Positions 43,632 to 51,695 of a stretch of 64,000 nt of DNA are shown piece after piece. The notes under the pieces were generated by a model that saw only the letters and a program-made list of their open reading frames with translations, had not been told where the DNA came from and did not search any database. The stretch is from Thermoleophilaceae bacterium (GTDB taxonomy: Bacteria; Actinomycetota; Thermoleophilia; Solirubrobacterales; Thermoleophilaceae), in NCBI GenBank assembly GCA_030448005.1, contig JAUJNT010000002.1:126603-190602 (forward strand), read 5' to 3'. Both the position numbers and the translations under genes were made by a program. The first letter of the stretch is position 1; each line of letters starts with the position of its first letter.

Positions 43632-45197
43632 CTAGAGCGGGATGTTGCCGTGCTTGCGCTTGGGACTCTGCACGCGCTTGGTCTGAAGCGTCTCGAGCGC
43701 GGTGATCAGCTTCGGGCGTGTCTCGTGGGGCATGATCACGTCGTCGATGTAGCCGCGCTCCGCGGCCGAGTACGGGTTCGCAAAGCGGGCCTTGTAGTCA
43801 TCCATCAGCCGCTCGCGCCGCTCGTCGGGTGTGGGGGAGCTCTGGATGTCGCGCCGGTAGATGATGTTCACCGCGCCCTCCGGGCCCATCACCGCCACCT
43901 CGGCCTGGGGCCAGGCGAAGTTGAAGTCGGCGAGCATGTGCTTGGAGCTCATCACGTCGTAGGCGCCGCCGTAAGCCTTGCGCGTGACCACCGTGAGCTT
44001 CGGCACCGTGGCCTCGGTGAACGCATAGAGCAGCTTTGCGCCGTGCCGGATGATCCCGCTCCACTCCTGACTCGTGCCGGGCAGGAACCCGGGCACGTCG
44101 CAGAAGGTCAGCAGCGGGATGTTGAAGGCGTCGCAGAAGCGAACGAAACGCGCCGCCTTCTCCGAGGAGTCGATGTCGAGCACGCCCGCCATCTGGGCCG
44201 GCTGGTTCCCGACGATGCCGATGGGCCGCCCGGCGAGCCGTGAGAACCCGATGATGATGTTGGGCGCGAAGTGCTCCTGCACCTCGAAGAAGTCACCGTC
44301 GTCCACGATGTGCCCGAGCACGTCGCGCATGTCGTAGGGCTTGTTGGGGCTGTCGGGGACGATCGTGTCGAGCTCGGGATCCATCCGGTCACGCGGGTCA
44401 CCGGTGTCCATCCTGGGGGGCTGCTCGAGGTTGTTCTGGGGGAGGAAGGACATGAAGTAGCGAACGTCCGCGAGGCACTCCTCCTCGTTCTCGGCCGCGA
44501 AGTGCGCGACGCCGGACTTGGTGTTGTGGGTCATCGCGCCGCCGAGCTCCTCGAAGCCGACCTCCTCACCGGTGACCGTCCTGATCACATCGGGGCCCGT
44601 GATGAACATGTGTGAGGTCCGCTTGACCATGAAGATGAAGTCGGTCATCGCCGGTGAGTACACGGCGCCTCCGGCGCACGGGCCCATGATCAGCGAGATC
44701 TGGGGGATCACCCCGGAGCTCTGCACGTTGCGCACGAAGACGTCGCCGTAGGCACCGAGCGAGACCACTCCCTCCTGGATGCGCGCGCCTCCGGAGTCAT
44801 TGATGCCGATGATCGGGCAACCGATCTTGGCCGCCAGGTCCTGGACCTTCGTCATCTTCTCCGCCATCACCTCGCCGAGCGACCCGCCGAAGACGGTGAA
44901 GTCCTGGGAGAAGACGCACACCGGCCGGCCGTCGATCGTCCCATGGCCCGTGACCACGGCGTCGCCCCACGGCCGGTGCTTCTGCATGTCGAAGTCGTGA
45001 GTCCGGTGCCGGACAAACGTGTCGAGCTCCTGGAAGGAGCCCGAGTCGAGCAGTTTCTCGATGCGCTCGCGGGCGGTGAGCTTTCCCTTCCCGTGCTGCT
45101 TTTCCTCCGCCCGGGGAAGGGTGCTGACCTTCTGCTTGCGCAGCGCCTTGAGCTGGGACAGCTTTTCCTCGTAGGACTCCGGGCTTCTCTGCCGCAC
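43632..45197 (-). CDS. Acyl-CoA carboxylase carboxyltransferase subunit (PccB/AccD-like)
   Basis: A 521-residue crotonase-fold transferase. Visible parts are [117 protein letters not shown] and [20 protein letters not shown], including the acyl-site Gly pairs. It moves carboxyl groups from biotin to acyl-CoA. The DVPGFLPG segment is like propionyl-CoA carboxylases. The GTG at 45197 is set by TAGACT 7 nt upstream. Its likely partner is the alpha subunit at 30849-32618. Confidence 0.93.
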   Translation of the reverse strand: MRQRSPESYEEKLSQLKALRKQKVSTLPRAEEKQHGKGKLTARERIEKLLDSGSFQELDTFVRHRTHDFDMQKHRPWGDAVVTGHGTIDGRPVCVFSQDFTVFGGSLGEVMAEKMTKVQDLAAKIGCPIIGINDSGGARIQEGVVSLGAYGDVFVRNVQSSGVIPQISLIMGPCAGGAVYSPAMTDFIFMVKRTSHMFITGPDVIRTVTGEEVGFEELGGAMTHNTKSGVAHFAAENEEECLADVRYFMSFLPQNNLEQPPRMDTGDPRDRMDPELDTIVPDSPNKPYDMRDVLGHIVDDGDFFEVQEHFAPNIIIGFSRLAGRPIGIVGNQPAQMAGVLDIDSSEKAARFVRFCDAFNIPLLTFCDVPGFLPGTSQEWSGIIRHGAKLLYAFTEATVPKLTVVTRKAYGGAYDVMSSKHMLADFNFAWPQAEVAVMGPEGAVNIIYRRDIQSSPTPDERRERLMDDYKARFANPYSAAERGYIDDVIMPHETRPKLITALETLQTKRVQSPKRKHGNIPL

Positions 45198-45204
45198 GCC
45201 CGCG

Positions 45205-45210
45205 AGTCTA
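45205..45210 (-). promoter_or_regulatory. -10 box TAGACT for the carboxyltransferase
   Basis: TAGACT ends 7 nt before GTG 45197 and fixes that start; an in-frame ATG at 45266 lies upstream of the promoter. Confidence 0.45.
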
Positions 45211-45299
45211 GGGGGGATGGGCCCAGCGAGCCCCTCGGCCGCCCAAAGAGCGCTCGGGGAGGGCATCCGACGCAGAGAAGCAGCCCGAGCCCGCGCCAG

Positions 45300-45398
45300 C
45301 TACGAAGGCGGCGAGGCGGGCGTGGCGTCGACGCGGTCGCGGCCGGCGCTCTTCGCGGCGTAGAGCGCCCGATCGGCCAGTCGGAGTAAGAGGTCCCG
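45300..45398 (-). pseudogene. GGDEF (diguanylate cyclase) C-terminal remnant
   Basis: A minus-strand frame ending in TAG (45300-45302) reads RDLLLRLADRALYAAKSAGR followed by DRVDA. LxxADxALYxAKxxGRDRV is the invariable C-terminal helix of GGDEF domains. The catalytic half is gone: the DUF427 promoter and gene begin immediately beyond. Only about 32 codons remain of a former c-di-GMP synthesis gene. Confidence 0.65.
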
Positions 45399-45399
45399 C

Positions 45400-45405
45400 G
45401 ATAGT
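45400..45405 (+). promoter_or_regulatory. -10-like GATAGT for the tandem DUF427 gene
   Basis: GATAGT ends 8 nt before ATG 45414 and lies at the broken edge of the GGDEF remnant. Confidence 0.35.
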
Positions 45406-45413
45406 CTCGGCCC

Positions 45414-46217
45414 ATGTCGCTCACGATGGGCGCCGGCCCCTTCGGTCAGGCTCCGGCCGGCAGCTTCAACTTCGACACGCCCGACAAGGGCGCGATCTTC
45501 CTAGACGTGATCCCACGCCGCGTGCGGGGCGTCAAGGACGGCGAGACCGTCGTCGACTCGAAGCGCGTGCACATGTTGCACGAGTCCCGGATCCTCCCGG
45601 TCTGGTACTTCCCGGAGAAGGACGTGCGCATGGATCTGCTGCGCGAGACGGGGCACACGACGCACTGCCCATGGAAGGGCGACAGCCGCTACTACGCCCT
45701 CGGCGACGTCGAGAAGGCGGCCTGGACCTACCCCGAGCCGACCGCCGGCATGGAGCGGCTGAAGGGCCTCGTGGCGTTTCACTTCGACGCGCTCGACGAA
45801 TGGCTCGAGGAGGACGAGCCGGTGATCGGCCACCCGCGCGACCCGTTTCACCGCATTGACGTGAATCGCAGCTCGCGTCACGTGAAGGTCAAGCTAGACG
45901 GCGAGACGCTGGCGGAGTCCGATCGCCCACTCGCGCTGTTCGAGACCGGGTTGCCCACGCGCTGGTACCTCCCGCGCGAGGACGTGAACATGGACCTGCT
46001 GCAGGCCAGCGAGACGCGCACGACCTGCGCCTACAAGGGTCACGCCTCGACATTCTCGTCAGGCGAGCGCGACGACATCGCATGGACCTACCCCGAGCCG
46101 CAGCGTGAAGTAGAGCCGATCCGCGACCGGATCGCCTTCTACAACGAGTTCGTGGACATCGAGCTGGACGGCGAGCCGCAGGAACGGCCCGCGACTCCCT
46201 TTTCGCGGCGTAGCTAG
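45414..46217 (+). CDS. Protein with two tandem DUF427 domains
   Basis: A 267-residue protein. Domain 1 (about 35-130) has VWYFPEKDVRMDLLRETGHT, HCPWKGDSRYYAL and KAAWTYPEPTAGMERLKGLV. Domain 2 (about 150-255) has RWYLPREDVNMDLLQASETR, CAYKGHASTFSS and DIAWTYPEPQREVEPIRDRI. The CPWKG motif of the first domain is degenerate in the second (CAYKG). Function is unknown. The family is widespread in actinobacteria and fungi. It is intact and has its own -10 box. Confidence 0.9.
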   Translation: MSLTMGAGPFGQAPAGSFNFDTPDKGAIFLDVIPRRVRGVKDGETVVDSKRVHMLHESRILPVWYFPEKDVRMDLLRETGHTTHCPWKGDSRYYALGDVEKAAWTYPEPTAGMERLKGLVAFHFDALDEWLEEDEPVIGHPRDPFHRIDVNRSSRHVKVKLDGETLAESDRPLALFETGLPTRWYLPREDVNMDLLQASETRTTCAYKGHASTFSSGERDDIAWTYPEPQREVEPIRDRIAFYNEFVDIELDGEPQERPATPFSRRS

Positions 46218-46361
46218 CCGAGCGCCGACGCGCCACAGGGACCCTCCCGGCCGGCTCCACGCACTGATGCTGGAGATGCGCTTCACCTCTTCGCGCGGAG
46301 GGGCAGCGCTCAACCGCCGCTGCCGACCACGCTTCAGCTCCTCATCCACTCGTCCACCCCC

Positions 46362-47096
46362 TTGTCATTGCACGAAAACGTGCTAATCATGTTCCAGCCA
46401 GCAACAGGATGTCGAGGCCATCTAATGCTTCGGGGAGTGCTCGCAGAGGTACGCAAGGAGGTTCCCCCGTTCACCGGGCCTGCGCTGTTGGCCGGACTGG
46501 GCGTCACCGTGCTGCTCATCGTCGTGATGCTCATCTCCCCGGCGGCCGGGGTGGCCGGCGGCCTGGGGGTTTTCAGCTTCTTCCTGCTGGCACTTGCAAG
46601 CTTTCCGGCCCGCGTCGCCTGGCAGGAGGGGACTGTCTGGCGCGATGGCGAATCGGATACAACGCAATTCGCCGTTCAGGCGCTAAATGCCGGGGTTGCA
46701 CTCGCCTTCCTGATCTGTGCCGCAGCCAGCACGGTGTGGGCATTCAATGCGCATCTGGTGGCTGGCGCTGTCACGTTCACGATCTGCTTCGCGGGCTTGG
46801 CTTTCCTCGGGCGCCACTTTCGAGACGCCGATTGGTTCGAGCAGACGCGCCGCGCCTACCGTCACGTTGGGTGGGTGCCGAAGCTGGTGGCAGCAACCGT
46901 TTGGCTCATTGCGCTCGCTCCCGATGCCATCTCTGCGTACGACCATGAGGAGATCCGATCAGGTCGTGTCTGGGAGCCAGCCATCCTGACGGTGGTGGCG
47001 ATCCTGCCGCTTGGCTGGCTTCTATGGGACTCCGGCATGTTGCGCACCAGCCGAGCGGAAGAGGGTCTGCCGCCCGAATCCCGTAGCTCCCACTGA
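46362..47096 (+). CDS. Multi-pass membrane protein, unknown
   Basis: Up to 244 residues with about five helices: LLAGLGVTVLLIVVMLISPA, VAGGLGVFSFFLLALASF, VQALNAGVALAFLICAAA, VAGAVTFTICFAGLAFLG, LVAATVWLIALAPDAI and a last one near the end. There is no family I can name. The first start is TTG 46362; ATG 46389 or 46425 are plausible alternatives, the last just before the hydrophobic part. Codon use is slightly less GC-rich than its neighbours, which may point to later arrival. Confidence 0.6.
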   Translation: MSLHENVLIMFQPATGCRGHLMLRGVLAEVRKEVPPFTGPALLAGLGVTVLLIVVMLISPAAGVAGGLGVFSFFLLALASFPARVAWQEGTVWRDGESDTTQFAVQALNAGVALAFLICAAASTVWAFNAHLVAGAVTFTICFAGLAFLGRHFRDADWFEQTRRAYRHVGWVPKLVAATVWLIALAPDAISAYDHEEIRSGRVWEPAILTVVAILPLGWLLWDSGMLRTSRAEEGLPPESRSSH

Positions 47097-47486
47097 TCAA
47101 GCATGGGCGCCAGCGCGTCTGCTCGCCCGTTGGGCAGAGCGCAACTCCCCGCTCGCTGCCCTCGCTGCCCCTCTCGTCGACCAGGAGCGCAGCGTGGGAC
47201 ATGCCTGGTCAGCTGGTGGTCCGCGGTCGCGCCGCTAGGACCGGTGGCGACTGGCCACATGCGTTGGAAGAGGCAACAAGGCGCCACCTCGAACGGTCGA
47301 TCGGAAGGCCAATGCCCGGCTTGTAGGGAGGGTGCCCAGCCGGTCGTCAGCGCCCTGCGCTGTGGCTGTCGCATGGTGAGCGGATGCTCAGGAGGGCGTA
47401 TGGAGTGTCTGAGGTCGGGGGCACGCCTGGCCTCTACAGCGGCGGCGCAGACGCCTGCCGGCACGAGGGGCGGTCGCGTGCGGGCT
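47097..47486. other. Gene-free stretch
   Basis: This 390-base stretch between a membrane-protein gene and a convergent SRPBCC-like gene holds no coding pattern, tRNA or convincing terminator that I can see. Confidence 0.4.
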
Positions 47487-48521
47487 CTATCCGCGGGAAA
47501 AGGGCCTGTGGTGCGCTGAGCCGAGGCTGTCGAGCGCGCCCTCGAGCACCGCCAAGACCTTGCCGTGGTCGAGCGCCGGCTCCGTTCGGGGCTCAGCATC
47601 CTCGACCTGTGGCGACTGGGGCGCGGGCTCTCCCCGCGGAACGACCACGCTCGAGGCCGGCTTAGGATGGGCTTGGAGAGGCTCAGGCGTCGCTACGGGC
47701 AGTCTGGCGGGCCCCGGTTCTGCGGTGACTTCCGGGTTTGCGCCGGGCCCAACTGCGGTCGGCTTTCCCTCCGTCTTCGGCGGGGGCGGGGGCGGGGCCG
47801 GCTCTGGCGCCGGTTGGGTCTGGGTGTGCCACGCCGGCTCCTGCCAGGCGCGAGGTGGCTGACGCTTGACAGAGGTCGGCCCCGGCGCACGCACGGCGGC
47901 CGCCTTGGAGCGAGACCGGCGCCCCAGCAGGCGGGAGAGAAAACCCCGCCGCTCCCGCGCGGGCGGCGGGGCGGTTCGCGGTGGCTCCCACCGCGCCGCC
48001 GCCGGCTCAGGGCGCGACTCGGAGACCGGCAGAGGCGGCGCCGGGTCGCTCAGCCAGGGCGCCATCGGCGCCTCGGCCTCTGTGGCCGTCGCCGCGGCCT
48101 CGGCGGCCGGCTCGGGCTCGGAGACCGTCGCCTCGGCGTCGCCCGCCGGCGTGGGCTCAGTCGCACGTTCCTCCTGAGCGATGGCGGCCTCCGCCTCCGC
48201 GCTCGGCGCCGGCTGGGAGTCCGCCTTCGCCACCGGCTCGACGTCCGCCGGCGGCTCGGCCATTGATTGCGGCTCCCGCGGCGCGCGCTCGGTCACCGCC
48301 GCGGTCAGCGTGACCTTCGTGCCCCAGCCCGAGGCCTCGATCTCTACGGTGCCGCTCGCGTGCTCGCCCTCCCAGGCGACCGTCTTCTCGGGCTCGACCT
48401 TCGTGATCCGGATGTCGCCCAACTCGCCGAGGTGACGGGCCAGGCCGTCCGCCTCGCTCAGCTCCGTCCACAACTCGGGCGGGGACTTCACAAGGGTCCG
48501 CTTGGCGGTGAGGTCGTCCAT
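47487..48521 (-). CDS. SRPBCC-like domain with long Pro/Ala-rich tail
   Basis: A 344-residue protein. The N-terminal 85 residues (MDDLTAKRTLVKSPPELWTE, LARHLGELGDIRITKVEPE, VEIEASGWGTKVTLTAAV) look like a START/SRPBCC (CoxG, AHSA1-like) hydrophobic-pocket domain. The remainder is low complexity, rich in Pro, Ala, Glu and Arg. It has a basic RRGFLSRLLGRRSRSK cluster and a conserved-looking end LAVLEGALDSLGSAHHRPFS. The tail may mediate multivalent contact. Its function is unknown; it is placed 84 bp after the acyl-CoA mutase gene and may bind lipid or CoA-linked intermediates, but that is inference. Confidence 0.65.
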   Translation of the reverse strand: MDDLTAKRTLVKSPPELWTELSEADGLARHLGELGDIRITKVEPEKTVAWEGEHASGTVEIEASGWGTKVTLTAAVTERAPREPQSMAEPPADVEPVAKADSQPAPSAEAEAAIAQEERATEPTPAGDAEATVSEPEPAAEAAATATEAEAPMAPWLSDPAPPLPVSESRPEPAAARWEPPRTAPPPARERRGFLSRLLGRRSRSKAAAVRAPGPTSVKRQPPRAWQEPAWHTQTQPAPEPAPPPPPPKTEGKPTAVGPGANPEVTAEPGPARLPVATPEPLQAHPKPASSVVVPRGEPAPQSPQVEDAEPRTEPALDHGKVLAVLEGALDSLGSAHHRPFSRG

Positions 48522-48605
48522 TGCATCCCGGTTTTCGCCCGGTCCTCGCGGACTCCTTCCGGCCGAATCGACTTGCCCAGTGGGCCGTTGCGCCCTCTTG
48601 GGAGC

Positions 48606-50225
48606 TCAGGCCTCGTTGTACTCCCCGAACTCCTCGCGCATCACGCCGCAGACCTCGCCGAGGGAGGCCCGGTCCTTGAGCGCCGCGCGGATCGGCTCGA
48701 GCAGGTTCTGCCCGCTGCCGCAGGCCGTGCGCACCTCCTCCAGGCGGGAGTCCACCGCGGCCTGGTCGCGGTCGGCCTTGAAGGCGGCCAGCCGCTCCAC
48801 CTGCTGGCGCTCTGACTCCGGGTCGACCGTGAGGATCTCGACATCGTCGATCTCCTCGCTCACGTAGTCGTTCACCCCCACGACGACGTCCTGCTTCTGG
48901 CGGTAGCGCTCCTCGTAGCCCCAGGCCGATTCCTCCACCTCGGCGCGCATGAACGGGATGCACTGAACCGAGCCGCCGAGCTCATCGACCTTGTCGATCA
49001 GCGCCTGGGCGCCCTGCTCGATCTCGTCCGTCAGCGCCTCGACGAAGTAGGAGCCGGCGAACGGGTCGACGGTGTCGGTAGCGCCCGACTCGTGGGCGAG
49101 GATCTGCTGGGTGCGAAGTGCGGTGCGGGCGGCGCGCTCGGTGGGCAGCGCAAGCGCCTCGTCGAACCCGTTGGTGTGCAGTGACTGCGTGCCGCCGCAC
49201 ACGGCTGCAAACCCCTGCAGCGCCACCCGCACGATGTTGTTCTCCGGCTGCTGGGCGGCAAGTGTGACGCCGCCCGTCTGGGTGTGGAAGCGGATGGTCT
49301 GGGACTTGGGGTTCTCGGAGCCGAAGCGCTCACGCATGATCGACGCCCACATCCGCCGGGCGGCGCGGAACTTGGCCACCTCCTGGAAGACGTTGTTGTG
49401 CCCGTTGAAGAAGAACGCCAGCCGCGGCCCGAACTCATCGACCTCCAGGCCCGCGTCGATCGCCGCCTGCACGTAGGCGATGGCGTTGGCGAGGGTGAAC
49501 CCCACCTCCTGCACCGCCGAGCAGCCCTTCTCCCGCATGTGGTAGCCGGAGATCGAGATGGTGTTCCACTTCGGCACGTTCTCGCGGCAGTAGGCGAACA
49601 GGTCCGTGGTCAGCCGCATGGCCGGCTCCGGCGGGTAGATGAAGTTGCCGCGGGCGATGTACTCCTTGAGGATGTCGTTCTGCGTGGTGCCGGTGAGCGC
49701 CTGCGACTCGACACCCTGCTCCTCGCCCACCAGTTCGTAGAGCAGCAGCAGCACGGCGGCCGGCGCGTTGATCGTCATGGAGGTGGAGACCTTGTCGAGC
49801 GGTATGCCGTCGAAGACCCGGCGCATGTCGTCGATCGTGTCGATGGCCACCCCCGTCCGGCCCACCTCGCCCTCGCAGAGCGGGTCGTCGGAGTCGCGCC
49901 CGAGCTGGGTGGGCAGGTCAAAGGCCATGGACAGCCCGGTTGACCCGTGCTTGATCAGGTAGTGGAAGCGCTCGTTGGTCTCCTTTGCGCTCGCGTAGCC
50001 CGCGTACTGGCGCATCGTCCACCGCCGCGAGCGGTACATCTCGGGATGGATGCCGCGGGTGAACGGGTACTCCCCGGGCTCCCCGAGGCGCTCTGGCAGG
50101 TCGGGGGCGACGTCGTCCTCGGTGTAGAGGTGCTTGACCTCGATGCCCGAGTCGGTGAACCGGCGCGGGTCGTCCGGGCCGACGACGGGGGCGATGGATG
50201 GCTTCTGCTCAGGTCTCGTTGCCAT
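48606..50225 (-). CDS. Acyl-CoA mutase large subunit, methylmalonyl-CoA type
   Basis: A 539-residue TIM-barrel catalytic part of a B12-dependent mutase. Visible are [115 protein letters not shown] and [20 protein letters not shown]. The Tyr in RQYAGY matches the residue used in methylmalonyl-CoA mutases, where isobutyryl-CoA mutase has Phe. The C-terminal B12-binding domain is absent, so a separate small subunit must exist elsewhere. It would produce succinyl-CoA from the carboxylase product. The ATG at 50225 has TATCCT 7 nt upstream. Confidence 0.88.
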   Translation of the reverse strand: MATRPEQKPSIAPVVGPDDPRRFTDSGIEVKHLYTEDDVAPDLPERLGEPGEYPFTRGIHPEMYRSRRWTMRQYAGYASAKETNERFHYLIKHGSTGLSMAFDLPTQLGRDSDDPLCEGEVGRTGVAIDTIDDMRRVFDGIPLDKVSTSMTINAPAAVLLLLYELVGEEQGVESQALTGTTQNDILKEYIARGNFIYPPEPAMRLTTDLFAYCRENVPKWNTISISGYHMREKGCSAVQEVGFTLANAIAYVQAAIDAGLEVDEFGPRLAFFFNGHNNVFQEVAKFRAARRMWASIMRERFGSENPKSQTIRFHTQTGGVTLAAQQPENNIVRVALQGFAAVCGGTQSLHTNGFDEALALPTERAARTALRTQQILAHESGATDTVDPFAGSYFVEALTDEIEQGAQALIDKVDELGGSVQCIPFMRAEVEESAWGYEERYRQKQDVVVGVNDYVSEEIDDVEILTVDPESERQQVERLAAFKADRDQAAVDSRLEEVRTACGSGQNLLEPIRAALKDRASLGEVCGVMREEFGEYNEA

Positions 50226-50232
50226 GGGCGAA

Positions 50233-50238
50233 AGGATA
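50233..50238 (-). promoter_or_regulatory. -10 box TATCCT for the acyl-CoA mutase
   Basis: TATCCT ends 7 nt before ATG 50225, pointing to a leaderless mRNA starting inside the gap after the methyltransferase gene. Confidence 0.4.
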
Positions 50239-50245
50239 CGGGCGC

Positions 50246-51025
50246 TCAGCCGGCCCGACGTGCGCCCCTCTCGCGCGGAAGCCCGAGCGGCGGGATCACC
50301 GACTCGGCCGGGAGCGGGCGTGCGAGCACGGACATGGTGAACGGGTCGGGGTGAAGCTCCTCGACGATCTCGAGGCGGGCCGTTCGAAGCATCGCCCTCA
50401 GCGCCGACGGCGTGATCCCCCACCAGTAGTTGGCGTAGCCGAGGCCGGGCGTGTCGTCGAAAGGGCTGTTCACCCCCATCGCGTCGTGCCCGGCCCCGTG
50501 TACGGAGCCATAGGCCCGCCGGCTGTCCTCGGATAGGCCGGGATAGAAGATGCACGCCTGGTCGAACCCCGGGACCTCGGGCACGATCTCCGTGCCGAGG
50601 TAGAGCAGCCCTCCGGTCAGCCGGCGCAGGTGCTCGATCAATCCGTACGGGTCAGGCGAGTGGTAGATGACCCCGCTGCACCAAACGAAGTCGTGCATGC
50701 CGATCTGCTGGAGCAGGAGCGGGTCGTGCAGGTCCCCCTGCAGGAAGCGGACCTGCGAAGCGCGGCGCGCTCGCTCCTCTGCGAACTCGGGAGTGGGATC
50801 CATCGCGTCGACGGCGGTCACGCCGGCCGCACCCGCGTCCTCGGCTACGAACGCCATCCGGCCGTGCATCTGCCACATCGCACCGATGTCCACGAATGAG
50901 CGCCCCGGTGCGTGCCGACGGATCAGTTCCTCGGTCCTGCGCTGCCACTCCTCCTTCGAGGGGGGAGGCTTCGCCTTCCGGCGCAGGCGCGCTCGGGCTC
51001 CCCAAGCTCTGACCCGCAACGGCAT
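50246..51025 (-). CDS. Class I SAM-dependent methyltransferase
   Basis: A 259-residue protein. After an Arg-rich start (MPLRVRAWGARARLRRKAKP) comes the Rossmann fold: RSFVDIGAMWQMHGRMAFVA (SAM loop, with DIGA in place of the commoner DxGxG), VTAVDAMDPTPEFAEERA, FLQGDLHDPLLLQQIG, FVWCSGVIYHSPDPYGLIE and LYLGTEIVPEVPGFDQACIF. The sequence resembles the small-molecule and tRNA carboxymethyl type (CmoA/CmoB). The substrate is unknown. It is 20 bp upstream of the mutase gene on the same strand. Confidence 0.82.
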   Translation of the reverse strand: MPLRVRAWGARARLRRKAKPPPSKEEWQRRTEELIRRHAPGRSFVDIGAMWQMHGRMAFVAEDAGAAGVTAVDAMDPTPEFAEERARRASQVRFLQGDLHDPLLLQQIGMHDFVWCSGVIYHSPDPYGLIEHLRRLTGGLLYLGTEIVPEVPGFDQACIFYPGLSEDSRRAYGSVHGAGHDAMGVNSPFDDTPGLGYANYWWGITPSALRAMLRTARLEIVEELHPDPFTMSVLARPLPAESVIPPLGLPRERGARRAG

Positions 51026-51046
51026 CGCGGGATTATCCCGTCGGCG

Positions 51047-51052
51047 TAGCAT
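51047..51052 (+). promoter_or_regulatory. -10 box TAGCAT for moaX
   Basis: TAGCAT ends 7 nt before ATG 51060. Leaderless start for the moaX-selA-selB operon. Confidence 0.45.
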
Positions 51053-51059
51053 CCGCTGT

Positions 51060-51695
51060 ATGGAGGTCAACGTCCGCCTGTTCGCGATGCTCCGCGAGCG
51101 CGCCGGCGCCGGCGCGGTCAAGCTCGAGCTGTCGGAGGGCGCGTGCGTGCGCGATGCCCTGGACTCACTCGGCGATCTGGCCGCGGGGATGCCCCTCGTG
51201 ATGGCGGTCAACCGCGAGTACGCGCCCGAGGACCAGGTGCTGGCTCCGGGCGACGAGCTGGCGCTGATCCCCCCGGTCAGCGGCGGCGCCGATCCCCACG
51301 TGGCGGTCACGGGCGCGCCGCTCTCTCTCGACGCGCTCGTGGCGCGGGTGCGCGACACGCGCGCGGGGGCGGTGGTCACATTCCAGGGCGTCACGCGCGA
51401 GGTCGACCGCCTCGAGTACGAGTCCTACGCCGAGATGGCCGAGGAGCGCATCTCGGTCATCGCGCGCGAGGCGGTCGAGCGTCACGGCCTCTGTGCCGCG
51501 GCGGTGGAGCACCGCGTGGGCACGGTGGCGCTCTCGGAGCCCAGCGTGTGCGTGGCCACCTCCGCCGCGCACCGGGGCGAGGCCTTCGCCGGGGCGCGGG
51601 AGATCATCGACCGCGTGAAGGCCGAGGCGCCGATCTGGAAAAAGGAGGTGGAGGGTGAGCGGGAGCGCTGGGTCGAAGGCACGAGTCCCCGCTGA
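51060..51695 (+). CDS. moaX: Fused molybdopterin synthase MoaD-MoaE (MoaX)
   Basis: A 211-residue fusion. Residues 1-77 form MoaD (MEVNVRLFAMLRERAGAGAV, ELALIPPVSGG) and 78-211 form MoaE (LDALVARVRDTRAGAVVTFQ, LEYESYAEMAEERISVIARE, VEHRVGTVALSEPSVCVATS, DRVKAEAPIWKKEV with the catalytic Lys). MoaD usually needs a free C-terminal Gly-Gly to carry a thiocarboxylate. Here GG is internal, as in Mycobacterium tuberculosis MoaX, where the protein is cleaved after GG. It makes molybdopterin from precursor Z. Its 3' end overlaps selA by 41 bp. Confidence 0.93.
   Translation: MEVNVRLFAMLRERAGAGAVKLELSEGACVRDALDSLGDLAAGMPLVMAVNREYAPEDQVLAPGDELALIPPVSGGADPHVAVTGAPLSLDALVARVRDTRAGAVVTFQGVTREVDRLEYESYAEMAEERISVIAREAVERHGLCAAAVEHRVGTVALSEPSVCVATSAAHRGEAFAGAREIIDRVKAEAPIWKKEVEGERERWVEGTSPR
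51641..51650 (+). promoter_or_regulatory. Shine-Dalgarno AAAGGAGGTG for selA
   Basis: A full-length anti-SD complement lies inside the moaX coding sequence, 4 nt before GTG 51655. It decides the selA start. It contrasts with the many genes here that have no SD at all. Confidence 0.75.
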
